Part shown: positions 1 through 11,149 of the stretch, piece by piece
How positions within the stretch are numbered: position 1 is the stretch's first letter
How the letters are laid out: every line of letters begins with the position of its first letter
From: Pseudeuparius sepicola
Lineage: Eukaryota > Arthropoda > Insecta > Coleoptera > Anthribidae
DNA length: 64,000 bases
Direction of reading: 5' to 3'
NCBI GenBank assembly: GCA_963920635.1
Contig: OY987301.1
Coordinates: forward strand, 19,200,501-19,264,500
Notes under the pieces: generated by a model
The model's database searches: none
Told to the model about the DNA's origin: nothing
Seen by the model: the letters and a program-made list of their open reading frames with translations, nothing else
Made by a program: the position numbers and the translations under genes

Positions 1-229
1 GTTAAGCCGGGAATGTTTTGACTTCGAGCTAGAGAAGAGTCATCATTTCCACGTAAAAAACATACTCTTGGCCAAGATCTATATCTCAAGCCGTTTGCGA
101 GATATTGGGCTCTGAATGTAGAAACACCCGAAAAAAATCTCTTTATTAAAATTTAATTTAATGACGCCTTTAATTTAATGACGCCTCACATTCGGGAAGG
201 TATTTTCGGCATTTTTAATATTATCGGTC

Positions 230-436
230 GCTTGTTGAATTTTTCCTAATTAATAATAAATCAATTCGGATTTCTCACCTTCTAAATTAATGCAATTCTT
301 CGAAAATCAAGTTTCATTTTCAACACCCTGTATCTTTTAAACGAGCAACATTTTACTAAGGCATTTTTGGCTCGCACGGTATATTTTGACGTTTAGTACC
401 ACCTGTTGCCCTATGGCGGATAAGTTATATGGGACA
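230..436 (-). repeat. CAGGGTGT dispersed repeat, copy 1
   Basis: Shares, in reverse orientation to 13735-14130, the blocks AAAATCAAGTTTCATTTTCA, CACCCTGTATCTTTTAAACG and TTGCCCTATGGC, and ends GGGACACCCTGTA. Decayed piece of a TA-flanked CAGGGTG element. Confidence 0.6.
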
Positions 437-440
437 CCCT

Positions 441-1736
441 GTATTTAGTCGGGCTAATTTATTTTCCAATTCATCCATAACGACGGGGGTAGCGTACCCT
501 ACGCTAGCAAGTGGTATAGTGGTAGTATGTATAATTATTTTTCAATCTTTTTATATAAATATACTGGGAATCGACCATAAAAATAATAGTTTTCAAGTTT
601 TGGGAACGTCAATATTTATATTATTTTTTTCATTTAGTTGGTTGTTGATGCTTACACGTGTTTCGATCTATTCAAGATCATCAATCAATTGTTATGTTGT
701 CAAAATGGAATCATTTAAACATTTAAATTATTACAAAAGGTGCTAAATATTATTTTTTTGTACTTTATACAACAATACCTACGTTGTAAATCAATTGAAT
801 ATTTATTTTGCAATAAGTGGCAATTGTACCAAATTCAAAATAAAATATGGGGCATATTATACTTAGTTTAGAGTAATACTTGGCAAAGCATGTGGATTTT
901 CTTACGCAAGCGCCTAATTTTCTTAATTGCGAAAACGAGCTCCTTGCAAGAAAATCGTATTTACAGATACGACAGAACCCAGCTATTTCCCAGTTTATAT
1001 TAAATAAAGTGGGAGACGTTCTGCAGCAGCACAGTTCAATTATCTGTAATTTACTATTGTTAATTTTCCGGGCAAATTGCACAGCCGTCTCGATGTGTCT
1101 GGATTAAATTAGAGAAATTGTTAATTATCTATTTTGCTATGAAATAAAAAAATTACCTTCATTAATAACAGAGATGATTCTCGTAAACAAAATTCTGGGG
1201 CACCCGCCTGTGTCTTAAAACTGCTACATTCTTGTATAGAAAATAACTACTAGACAGAAAAGTTTACAACAACATTTAAAGCCCCTTCTGTGTGTACTGC
1301 GTCTTGATAGTTTTTTGCGAAACACTCAGTAGTAATTCAATTACTTACTTAGTTTTGTCTACGAAACTAACCTTACAAGTTTTGAAGAACGTGTAACTAA
1401 GATGAAAGAAACATAAAGAGAAAAACGACAGCGAATTACACAACCCAGATTATTCACACGTTTTCCTTAAGATTTATGTGTGGTGAATTTTTTAAGTGCT
1501 CTGTCAACGTGATTTATAGTTTCATATTAGGAGGCCGTTCTGAATGTAAGAAATATAACCAGGCTTTCGGACTTTACAGACTTTTCAGGCAGCCTGTTGC
1601 TTTACAAGTATATTTAAGGGGAATATCAATTATTGCAAATAATTTAATTTTCTTCGGTATTCGTTAATCATTTATCAGAGGCATTATACTGGCGAGCACT
1701 GACTGATAAAACAAAGTATGCAAGGAGGAATAATGT
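441..1736. other. No gene recognised
   Basis: AT-rich sequence with short frames only. Nothing supports coding or RNA genes. Confidence 0.5.
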
Positions 1737-1935
1737 ATCAGAACCACGGGTGTAGCCAGGATTTAGTTTTGGGGGGGGGGGTTAGTTTGAGAAGTAAATA
1801 AAACAACAAAAATATACTTACATGAAATTTAATATCTATATATTCATCCGAAAAACTACGACATATTTATAAAGTTCTTAACTTTAAATGAAATGGATAA
1901 ATTAATTTCGTTCCTCTGCGCTAAATCTAAAACCA

Positions 1936-2368
1936 TTAAAGAAGAAATCTTCGGCTTTTTCTTTTAAATATATCCACTACTTCATCTGCATGAATTTCTG
2001 TTCCATAGTGAATGTTCATTAGAGCCAAACCATTAAGTCTGTTTTCATTTGTAGTGTTTCGTAAATAGTTTTTCAGTCTCCTTAGGCTCGAGAAAGACCT
2101 TTCTGGGGTAGCAGTGGATACAGGAATGGTAGCCAAGATTTGTAGTAATGTGTAAATATTAGGATAAAGGTTTTTATCGCACATATCTAGGCATTCCAAA
2201 CTAGATTTCGGGGTAGGCAGTCTTCTTATCAGCATGCAAGGTAGCTGAAGCTTTGATAGCTAAATCCAAATTTGTTTCTTTATTAGAAACCCCTTGACCT
2301 TGACTACACCACTTTTTCCAGTAGTCCATACCTTTAGGTTTATCACCCTTTCTTTTTTTCCCCTCCAT
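1936..2368 (-). pseudogene. hAT transposase remnant (N-terminus joined to C-terminal dimerisation domain)
   Basis: From Met at 2368 the frame reads through WKKWCSQGQGVSNKETNLDL to a stop near 2201; the overlapping second frame carries LQILATIPVSTATPERSFSS and a hAT dimerisation helix, ending at 1936. The RNase-H-like DDE core is absent, so no active enzyme can be made. The join around 2201-2235 is the same in the second copy, so the deletion predates amplification. It resembles the ZMYM1-like (zinc-finger MYM) hAT group. Confidence 0.8.
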
Positions 2369-2439
2369 TTTTCGACAATAATAATGATTCACGTATCTAT
2401 CCTTAACAAGGTCATCGAATAACAGTGCACTAAAATTAC

Positions 2440-2612
2440 TCACTTACACGGTACACTTAATTCTCTTCACTATTCGTTCACCACTTTTCACTTTTATTCG
2501 CTTCGAGTTCGCATGGAACAATACTGCCGTAAGCGCGGTCACGCGCCGCGGCGCCGCTTATATAGCAGCCCAGTAGCCGTCCAGAAACTTCCACGAACTT
2601 CCACAAAGTTCC
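2440..2612 (-). promoter_or_regulatory. Heat-shock-like promoter inside the hAT element
   Basis: Read on the - strand: clustered GAA/TTC words (2612-2581, including GGAAGTTCGTGGAAGTTTCT), a TATA box TATATAAG (2564-2557), a GC-rich stretch, an A-rich leader without T-runs (about 2515-2450) and a donor-like GTAAGT at 2447. The layout and leader composition recall insect hsp70 promoters. GAA/TTC spacing is imperfect (one GAAnnTTC, others off by one), so heat response is inference. Confidence 0.45.
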
Positions 2613-3147
2613 GCTCATTTCGACCTAGGGGCGTGGCGAATAATCGAGAAACAACGCAAAGTGCCCCTACAATACAAAATAGTTCGGCTGCAACTGCGTC
2701 TGCCTCTCGTCAAAAGATGGCGCTAGGCGCTACTATTACTACATAATATATTCAAACGTAATAATAATTTAACTCTTCACTCCTCGTATTTTTTCGGTAT
2801 AATGGTAATATTTTGCTTATTTCGGGGGGGGGGGGGGGGGTTTGAACCCCCGAAACCCCCCCCTTGGCTACGCCCGTGATCAGAACACTGGAGTCCGATT
2901 TTTATTAAACCCTAATTTAGGACTTAGTTTGGAAGTGTGAAAATAAGTTAATTCTATTCTGCACTCATGTTGAAGCATTCAGTATACACACATTTTTCTC
3001 AAACTGTCTTTAAAATTCGGGAATTTTTTTTAAAAGCCATAACTTTTTATTTTCTGCACATTATGGGCGTGCTTTTGGGTCGGAACCTACGGCAAATTAA
3101 AATATGTGTACTAATCAAAGTTACACCGTGTATTTTGTCTGTACTTA

Positions 3148-3493
3148 AATCGAGCAACTCTTACGCCTGGCGTAAACAAGAACACGTGCGTTGAAATATC
3201 CGCCATAGCCGCACGGAGGTACGACCTTTATTTAATTTTAGTCTTACAATTGTGTACATCAAAATATTTCAAAAAAGAATTATTGGTTTAATTAAAATGG
3301 TTCAAAACATCGATAAAATTATTTGTGACAGTGTCTAAATAGCTAACAACAAGATAAAACCGAATATCTACACTTTTGCGATCGAGCACGTCCCTCTTGC
3401 CGAGTCGGGTGAAATTTTATAGCCTACCGACCAATCGCGGATCGTCATTGAACACGTGGTTTTATTTACGCCAGGCGTACGGATTGCTCGATT
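3148..3493. mobile_element. MITE with 3 bp TTA duplications (Harbinger-like)
   Basis: Imperfect inverted ends of about 45 bp (AATCGAGCAACTCTTACGCC on the left; the right end reverse-complemented begins AATCGAGCAATCCGTACGCC) are flanked by TTA at 3145-3147 and 3494-3496. TWA target duplications fit PIF/Harbinger. No coding capacity. Confidence 0.65.
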
Positions 3494-3530
3494 TTACTAT
3501 AGGGTTCTAATAGTATTCATTTCCTTTCAG

Positions 3531-3619
3531 ATTACCAAAACCGTTCAAAAAGAAAAGGGACTGACAGGACAGCCCTGCGGGGCCTCGGATAAACTCTCGG
3601 TCCACTTTTTCCGAAAACA
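3531..3619 (+). other. Orphan exon-like segment
   Basis: A strong acceptor (TTTCCTTTCAG) and a consensus donor (GTGAGT at 3620) bracket 89 bases that are GC-richer than their surroundings and open in one frame: ITKTVQKEKGLTGQPCGASD then KLSVHFFRK. No neighbouring coding exon was found and the peptide is not recognised. It could be an exon of a gene lying to the left, a 5' UTR exon, or chance. Confidence 0.2.
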
Positions 3620-4199
3620 GTGAGTACCTAGTGTGGGATTTCAGGGCCGTTTCTAGCAGGCGATTACATGTTTACGACCTGCATAAATTTACCGGGGTTA
3701 GTACGGTTATTATTATCCTACTAATTAGACTATGTAATACAATAACCGACCCGCGGATAAGTAGTGTACCTACGTAACGTAGTTTAAACCACTAATTAAC
3801 GGGTATTTGACGATATCACCAATATGCAGAAAAATACTTATTCGTCTGCCTTCGCCATAATATAATATGCGCGTAAACTACCGCTAAAATTTGCCAAATT
3901 TCGGCGTGCAGAGTTGTCCATAACTTCCTGCTCGTCGATATGGGATGACGGTATGGACGCTATACCTATAGAAAAAATGTCATAAATAATTATGAGCAAT
4001 ATGAGCATCATTAAAAAAATATGGATGAACTTTGACTGTTTTAAATTGAATACGACCCTATTATAACTAGTGCTCAACGTCATTTATTATATTTTCTTCT
4101 ATGGTTGTTTCCTAAACATGCAGCAAAGATATTCCTTGGGTGAAAATAAAAAAAAAGTTCCTAGAAGTATATGTCCAGAATCACTTCATTCTCGAAATA

Positions 4200-4336
4200 C
4201 AGGGTGTTAAAGTTTTCTTATTAATCTAAGAAATGCTTGGGTTGATTTCATTAAAAATTTTACAGTTGCTTAATAATTTTATGGGGTGTCTTAAGGCGCA
4301 ATAAAAAACTTTTTTTTACAAAACTTTAACACCCCG
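4200..4336. mobile_element. Short fold-back MITE with CAGGGTG end
   Basis: The left end CAGGGTGTTAAAGTTTT is inverted on the right (AAAACTTTAACACCCCG). TA precedes the left end; the right TA is decayed. Small member of the family common in this window. Confidence 0.55.
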
Positions 4337-5036
4337 CATATTATAGAACCTTTTTTATTTTGATCCAAGGAATGTCCCCTTACATTTTTTGTGCCACAAA
4401 CACCCTATATAACCATATTATTATAACACATTATATTCCCAAAGATTTATTTTCTCGAGAATAGAGATAGCTAGCTAGTAGCTACACAGAGATAATTATA
4501 CTCTCTATATAAATCTACCACAAAAAAGCAAAATAATAATTGTATTGAACTAATGGACAAAAGGTATTTGTGATATTCCTTTCTGTTTTTATCGAAAAAA
4601 TTCGGCTAGAATGTTGACATAAAACAATTCCCAAACAAACCTGTTCTCTACAAACAACATTTTCGAAACAAAATAAACACCAAGGATCATTACGTTGAAT
4701 TTGGGGTGATCGTCTCTGCAGATATTATATTAAACTCGATATAACGTGTCGCACAGATAATTTATTAATAATTTCGATCTTTCCACTTATTGGCGAGTGT
4801 ATTTTCGAACCGTTGGCACGATGCCAGCAAATTTAAACTTAATAGCGGATAAAGATTCAGCCGACATTGGCGGCGCCAGCGGGTCTCAAATATTATGCTG
4901 ATTAGGTATATTGTTATAGCAGATATTAATATCCTGTTTTTTGCAGCGATTACTGACATTTTTTTACCCACCCAAAAAAATCCCAACTATGCTACTGCCG
5001 ATACTCATTTGATATAGAATCCCTATACACGGTGTA

Positions 5037-6244
5037 ACTGAACTGATGGTCAAAAATGAAACCACGTATTCTTGGAGTCAAAATAAGGCCACTTCTTCAT
5101 ATATTTTTTCTCCTACGGGCCATAGTTTTTTTTATACAGAGCGTAGAAGTTTGGAGAAAAATACACATATTTCTTAGTATATCTAGAAGTATACGAGATA
5201 TTTTCTTCAAACTTCGCATGTCACATGAGCAGATGAGCCGTCAAACTTAAGGTTGACATGAAGCTTCTGAGGCCCCCAGTTGCGGAGATACAGGGTGTTA
5301 TTAAAATTAATTAGTTCAGAAAAATATGAATACCCTGTATAATCGCATTTTTTAAATTTGTTTTGAGTGGTGAATAGAATGGTTAACAAAAAGTATCTCT
5401 TAGTATTTTTTCATATTCGCAGCCGCTTCTTAATTATTTTCAAAGAACGGCAACGCTGGAATGAACAATAGTCACTTTAAGAATAAATATAGCAATCTGT
5501 GATTGTCAATTTTAAACTTTATTTAACATAATACAAAAGCAAAAACGATAATAACAGAAACGTAATGCTAGTAGAAAATTATATTATTAAATGTTCGAAA
5601 TGACCGCCATCTCTTTCAATACACGCCTTTCCGCATGTTTATTATTGCCATTGGCAAGTCCATAGCAAAAGTGCATATCAGTCAGTTCTTCGAATGAAAA
5701 TATCATTTTTCAAAATATTGGTACTAAAGTGCAAAGTTGACAGCCAAATGATTCAAATAATGTTATGTTTAATTTACATCCACAGATTGTTAGATTTATT
5801 CCTAAAATGACTTGTTTATTGCAGCATTGCCATTCTTTGAAAATAATTAAGAAACGACTGAGAATATGAAAAAATACTAAGAAATACTTTTTGTTAACCA
5901 TTGAATTTACCACTCAAAACAAATTTAAAAAATGCGATTATACAGGGTATTCATATTTTTCTGAACTAATTAATTTTAATAACACCCCGTATCTCCGCAA
6001 TTGGGGGCCTCAGAAGCTTCGTATTAACGTTAAATTTGACAGCTCATCCGCTCATGTAACACGCCAAATTTGAAGAAAATATCTCGTATACTTCTAGAGA
6101 TACTAAGAAGTATGTATATTTTTCTCTAAATTTCTACGCTCTGTATAAAAAAAACTATGGCCCGTAGGAGAAAAAAATATATGAAGAAGCGCCTTTATTT
6201 TGACTCCAAGAATACGTGGTTTCATTTTTGACCATCAGTTCAGT
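5037..6244. mobile_element. Fold-back element, 1.2 kb, long inverted arms
   Basis: Arms of about 350-500 bp mirror each other: ACTGAACTGATGGTCAAAAA at the left and its complement at the right, with TA on both outer sides (5035-5036, 6245-6246). Inside are inverted blocks such as TGCGATTATACAGGGTATTC. The two 60-codon frames in the arms are mirror images of each other and not genes. Confidence 0.8.
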
Positions 6245-6807
6245 TAACTGTAGTCGCACCGAAAGACTGCGTCCGCGGGGAAGTGGGGAAGCGCGGGGTA
6301 CCCTTTGTTGCTATTGGCTGGCCGTAACAACGCGTTGCAGCGCGCTTCCCTATTCGCAATTATTAGAACCACGCGACGTTGGGAGGAGGAATGATTATCC
6401 TCAGGCGTGCGCCTCGAAATTGACAGTTTTGAAAAATCTATTTCCGAGATCATGAGTCGTTCAGGGTGTCAATACATCTCATATTACATTTTTCTATCAA
6501 TTATTTCCGTTTCCGCATATGAAAGTATAAGTAAAATAACAATTTATGTACCTACTTTGACAAAAAGTAATCTTTCCGCACGCCTATGCTTCCTTCGGCC
6601 CTAGTTCTGCCCACGGGCCGATCTCCACCCCTCTTATACTTTCCTCACCGCAGACGCACTCTTTCACTGCGCGTACTATACATGCTAAGTAGGAATAGCG
6701 TAGAGTAGAGTGTTATGAACATTTTTTTAACAAAAAACTTGACGAATTAACGTCGATGAAAACATTTTTCAAATAGTCTAAAAAAGTCTAAAAAATGTAG
6801 GGATATG

Positions 6808-8013
6808 CAGAGCTGGGCAGATCTATTTAAAAAAGATCCTTTTTAAGATCTAAGATCAAGATCTAAGATCAAGATCTAAGATCGCGATCTTGATCTTAGA
6901 TCTATATCTTTTTTGTTTCACTAAAGAACGATCTTTTTTAAAAAAAGATCGTTTCAAAAAGATCTGATCTTTGATCTTAATTTGACGACCTTATATCATT
7001 TTAAAGATCAAAGATCGTTTTAAAGATCTAAGATGGTTTTAAAGATCTAAGACCTTAAAAAGGATCTGAGATGGTTATAACGATCTAAGATCTTTTCCTC
7101 ATTTTTTTTTGTTCGGTTTTGAAACGTTTCTGTGATTTTTTTATACAAAATAATGTAGGTAGAAAGGTAGGTATACCTATATTTTTTAGAAGAATGAATA
7201 GTTTTGTACGAACAAGGATTTTTCTTTTTATACATATAATCTACATATTATTTCTAAAATATATTATTATGTACTAACGAGCGTTCATTTAAAGCAGTTT
7301 ACCTCAGGAGATCTCTAGGTCTCAGCTAAAGTGCAAATTGTCAGAATTCGCGAAAAATGACAAATAATATAAACAAACTGACGTACATTTTACCTACAAC
7401 TACAAGACCCTATTTTGAGGTCAAATTTAAATGAATGCTTTATGTTAATTTGTATTTTATTTTCAATTATCTATTTCTCAAAATTCCGAATTTTATAACT
7501 TAAGTTATAAAATTATAAATTGCATAAATAATCGGTGAACACGTTTTTACAAGGAAAGTCTAATTCTCCATAGTTCAGTTAGAGTAGTAACTTTACGTAA
7601 CTAGTTAAAATTTTACTTTACACAACTAGGTACGTAAAACTGGAGGTATCATCACTTGCTCAGGTTTTGAAAGATGTCACTTTATACTTTTATACTAGTA
7701 AATTAGGAAAAGTATTTATATCTATTAACTATATTATAATATCATGAATTTTGTTCAAAGATCTTAGATCATTGAGAGGGTCTTAGATCGTTTAGAAGAT
7801 CTTAGATCGTTTAGAAGATCTTAGATCATTTAGAAGATCTTAGATTGTTTAAAAGATCTTAGATCGTTTAGAAGATCATAGATCGCTCAAAATATTTTAG
7901 ATCGATTGATCTTTTTTAAATAGATCATTTTTTTAAACAATCTTAGATCTTTTTTTGAAAAACGATCTGATCTATGATCTAGATCTTTTTTGGCGCGATC
8001 TTTCCCTGCTCTG
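6808..8013. mobile_element. GATC-rich non-autonomous hAT element
   Basis: Inverted ends CAGAGCTGGGCAGATC and CAGAGCAGGGAAAGATC (reverse of right end) are flanked by a perfect 8 bp duplication GGGATATG (6800-6807 and 8014-8021). Dense GATCTTAGATC words lie next to both ends: about 6830-7100 and 7758-8000. The middle (7110-7740) is AT-rich and non-coding. This is a hAT MITE whose subterminal arrays are likely transposase binding sites. Confidence 0.85.
7758..7900. repeat. 19 bp tandem array, subterminal in the hAT MITE
   Basis: About seven degenerate copies of GATCTTAGATCGTTTAGAA run in tandem (period 19). A mirrored array with unit AAAGATCTAAGATGGTTTT is at about 7000-7100 near the other end. 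Confidence 0.85.
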
Positions 8014-8604
8014 GGGATATGTAGCGCTTGACATAATTATATTGATTGAAAGTGTAAAAATAGGTAATTTATTATTTATAATCAATTTTGTCCACAAATT
8101 TTATTAAGAAACCTTTTCGCTAACTGTTGAAACAAAAAAATTACACAAGCCGAAGCAATTTTGGCAATTTTAGAGTTTTGTAAAAATAGCCATAGACAGT
8201 TCGCCATCGACTCCGAATGTATTTTTACAAAAAAAGGTAGCCCATCAAAAAGGCAATTTTTTCTGCGAAAGATATTTCCAAGTGGTGGCCCTCCGTCAGT
8301 ATACAGGGTGAGTCTTCGACCCGTACAAAAATTTTAACCAGGAGTAAAGTTAAACCCCTGAAGGATGCCTATGAAACTTGTAAAAAATCTTTTTCTGTTT
8401 TTTCATGAATTTTTTTAAGTTTTGAAACCGCTGACCTCGTCTCCTGCATAATATGAAAAACGCTACAGAAACCTTTAAAAATGCAAACTTTTTGCCGGTG
8501 CTAGCTATGTGGAATGTGGACAATTAATTGAATTGTTTATGCAGCCTTTGGGCCCGTAACGCAAAAAATGTCCTGTAACACTCATGTTGCAAAGTAGTTA
8601 CCTA

Positions 8605-8648
8605 CTAGCAAAGATCATGATATTCGATATTATGATCTTTGCTACTAG
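8605..8648. repeat. Near-perfect palindrome
   Basis: AGCAAAGATCATGATATT is mirrored by AATATTATGATCTTTGCT with almost no loop, and the flanks (ACCTACT / ACTAGTTACTAGG) extend the symmetry. Confidence 0.8.
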
Positions 8649-9728
8649 TTACTAGGTTCTAAAACATGGACGGGTACAGCTCTGTCCGAGACGATTTGAG
8701 CGCCTGGACCGTGTCCCAAACAACACTAAATTTTATCGAATTGGCCACATTGTAAATTTCAAGATAATTTTAGTGGTGAATTATTAAAAAAGCCCTTTAA
8801 CAACATTTTTGATCTGCCACTGATGGGAAATACGCAATTGAAACAATATTTTACAGACCATTATCTCGACATACCAGTGCTATTATCGGCAATAAATGTG
8901 AGAACAAGCCTTCAAAATTGCTCAAATGTTTCCGAGAAATATTTTTGTTGGCATGCCTCGATTTCATTTCTAAAAATATCATACCAGGTTGTAAATTGAG
9001 TTCTGTCACTGACCACCAGATGTCGCTGCATATGCCACAGCCAATAGGTAAATTTTCATACGCTTCGTGTAGTTTTATAACAGATGGCACTGGCGAATAC
9101 AAAATGAATAATTAAAATATACATACTATCATTGAGTAAAGGAATACATTGATAACTAAAGCTTTTTTTGAAACCACACATTCTGCAACTAAAAATCATG
9201 TTGGAACAAAAAAAAACATACTTCATTCCAACAGACATGTGCAATAATTCGAGTATAGTTTACCTACAACACGTTTGGAATAGCATTCCATAACTTGTTG
9301 TAGAATATTAAAGCTCTTTATAGTATATTGTATAACCAGCACGGAATGGCATTTATTTCCCACTAGTTCATGACAGTTTGCGACACGTTATATGAGTCTG
9401 AAATGAACATTCCGTGCTACACTATACTTTTTCTACGACTGTACGATAGTTTGAGTTCATGCTTTTTAGTTTTTTTAAAATTTACTTATTGTGAACATGA
9501 ACAAGTAGGTATTTCTTACTTATGGTAGTAAGTGAGTATCATTTTTATATTTTGGGTTGTGAGGTTCCTTTTGTTCTCCCAAGTCCCACCTAGTTTTATA
9601 TCGTTATCTGTAAAAATAAGCAAGCAGCTAATTTTCATTTTTTGATAAATATCGTACAATATGATGATAAATTCACACCTTTGCGTGGAATGCTAAAATA
9701 TATCTTCAGAGATAACTTTACAAAAATA

Positions 9729-10363
9729 CAGGGTGGACCCAGATGGACTATACGATAGGTGTAAAAGACAAAAAATTTTCAAGTTGAAACTTGAGCTTTC
9801 GGGGATCAGCTTTGCTAGATTAGAAATTACTTTGCACCGTATTTTTATATTTTAAAAATCAAGCAGGCCTTGACAGAGGCAATTTATTCATTTTCAGTTC
9901 AGGTAAACTACCTTTTCCTTAAGAGATATCGAAAAATTTTATTAGAAAAAGTTGTTCAGAATGCAAATCCAAGTCCTCGTACCAAATTTTACATTTATCG
10001 AAAAATTTTATCAGAAAAAAATTTTCAGAATGCAAATTTAAGACCCTGTACTAAATTTTAAAACAATCGGCATACTTTGATTTTCTTGCAAAAAATAAAG
10101 TTGAAATTTGAGTCTGCCGATTGTTTTAAAATTTGGCACGGGGACTTAAATTTTCATTCTCGGCAACTTTTTCTAATAAAATTTTTCGATATCTCTCAAG
10201 GAAATGGTAGTTTACCTGAACTGAAAATGAATAAATTGACCCTGTCAGGGCCTGCTTGATTTTTAAAATATAAAAATATGGTGCTGATCTCCCAAAAGTC
10301 AAGTTTCAACTAGATTTTTTTTGTCTTTTATACCTATCGTATAGTCGATCTGGGTCCACCCTG
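9729..10363. mobile_element. Fold-back element with CAGGGTGGACC ends
   Basis: CAGGGTGGACCCAGATGGAC at the left is mirrored by GTCGATCTGGGTCCACCCTG at the right; the arms continue for about 250 bp (shared GATATCGAAAAATTTTATTA and others). TA precedes the left end; the right flank is TC. Frames in the arms are not genes. Confidence 0.75.
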
Positions 10364-11149
10364 TCCGTGTTGTTGGTATTGGGAGAAAGGAACATAAAAA
10401 ACCCAAAATATGTATATCGGGTATCTCAAAAATCTGACCAAGTTATGTTCACTTCCGTTCAAACCGGAAGTCATAAATTAAAACGATTTTTTGTAACCCC
10501 CGTTGTTACCCCCGTGTTACTAATATTCCGTGTTAAAATCCAACTTCAAAATTTTGTTAGAAAAGGGTACTTATTTTTTGAAATAACTTTTTAACAACAT
10601 ATATATTATTAAGTTATATTATATTAAATTTGACACCATACTCAAATTCCTCGGAAAATTCTACACAAGTTTGGTATTTGAACTATCAATGAAGGGATAA
10701 AATCGGATTTATTGCGTTAACTCGTGTTATAGTACATATACAATTTTTGGAAAATTTTCTGGAATTAAATTTTCTGAAATCACATTCGTAGTTTCCAAAA
10801 TATGCGATAGTGCCAATTCTATCTTATTGCAGCTGAAACTGTCCACTTTTGTTATAAGTAACTATGTAATTAATTTAATTTTTTCAGTTTAAAAATAATA
10901 ATATACGAAAATAGACATAAAGCAACAAATCAAACTTTCACATTGGCTAGTATCCGCGTATCGCCTTTGTTTTTCCATAGCCTCCTACTGCTTCACTCAT
11001 AGATTGGTACAGCGGACCCATGTGCAATGAATGATACTAGACATAAAATTAGGTCTCGATTGATAGATATACCTACCTACGTCAGAGCATCCATTCCTGT
11101 TTTAGAGGGTTACCTAGCTGTCTAAAAGGGGAGCTGCCGGCAAAGTAAG

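Larger units (their letters stand above)
1745..2878 (-). mobile_element. Internally deleted hAT transposon, copy 1
   Basis: The ends are inverted (CACGGGTGTAGCCAGG left; reverse of right end CACGGGCGTAGCCAAGG) and flanked by a perfect 8 bp duplication ATCAGAAC (1737-1744 and 2879-2886), the hAT hallmark. The - strand holds the transposase N-terminus (from about 2368, MEGKKRKGDK) fused to the C-terminal dimerisation segment (2235-1936; IPVSTATPERSFSSLRRLKN), with the catalytic core missing. A poly-G/poly-C hairpin sits inside the right end (about 2824-2867). The same structure recurs at 47670-48710. Confidence 0.9.

Noticed and set aside
2513..2746. + strand frame beginning MEQYCRKRGHAP (also at 48436)
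   Set aside because: It runs antisense through the hAT promoter and leader; open only because the region is GC-rich. No protein similarity.
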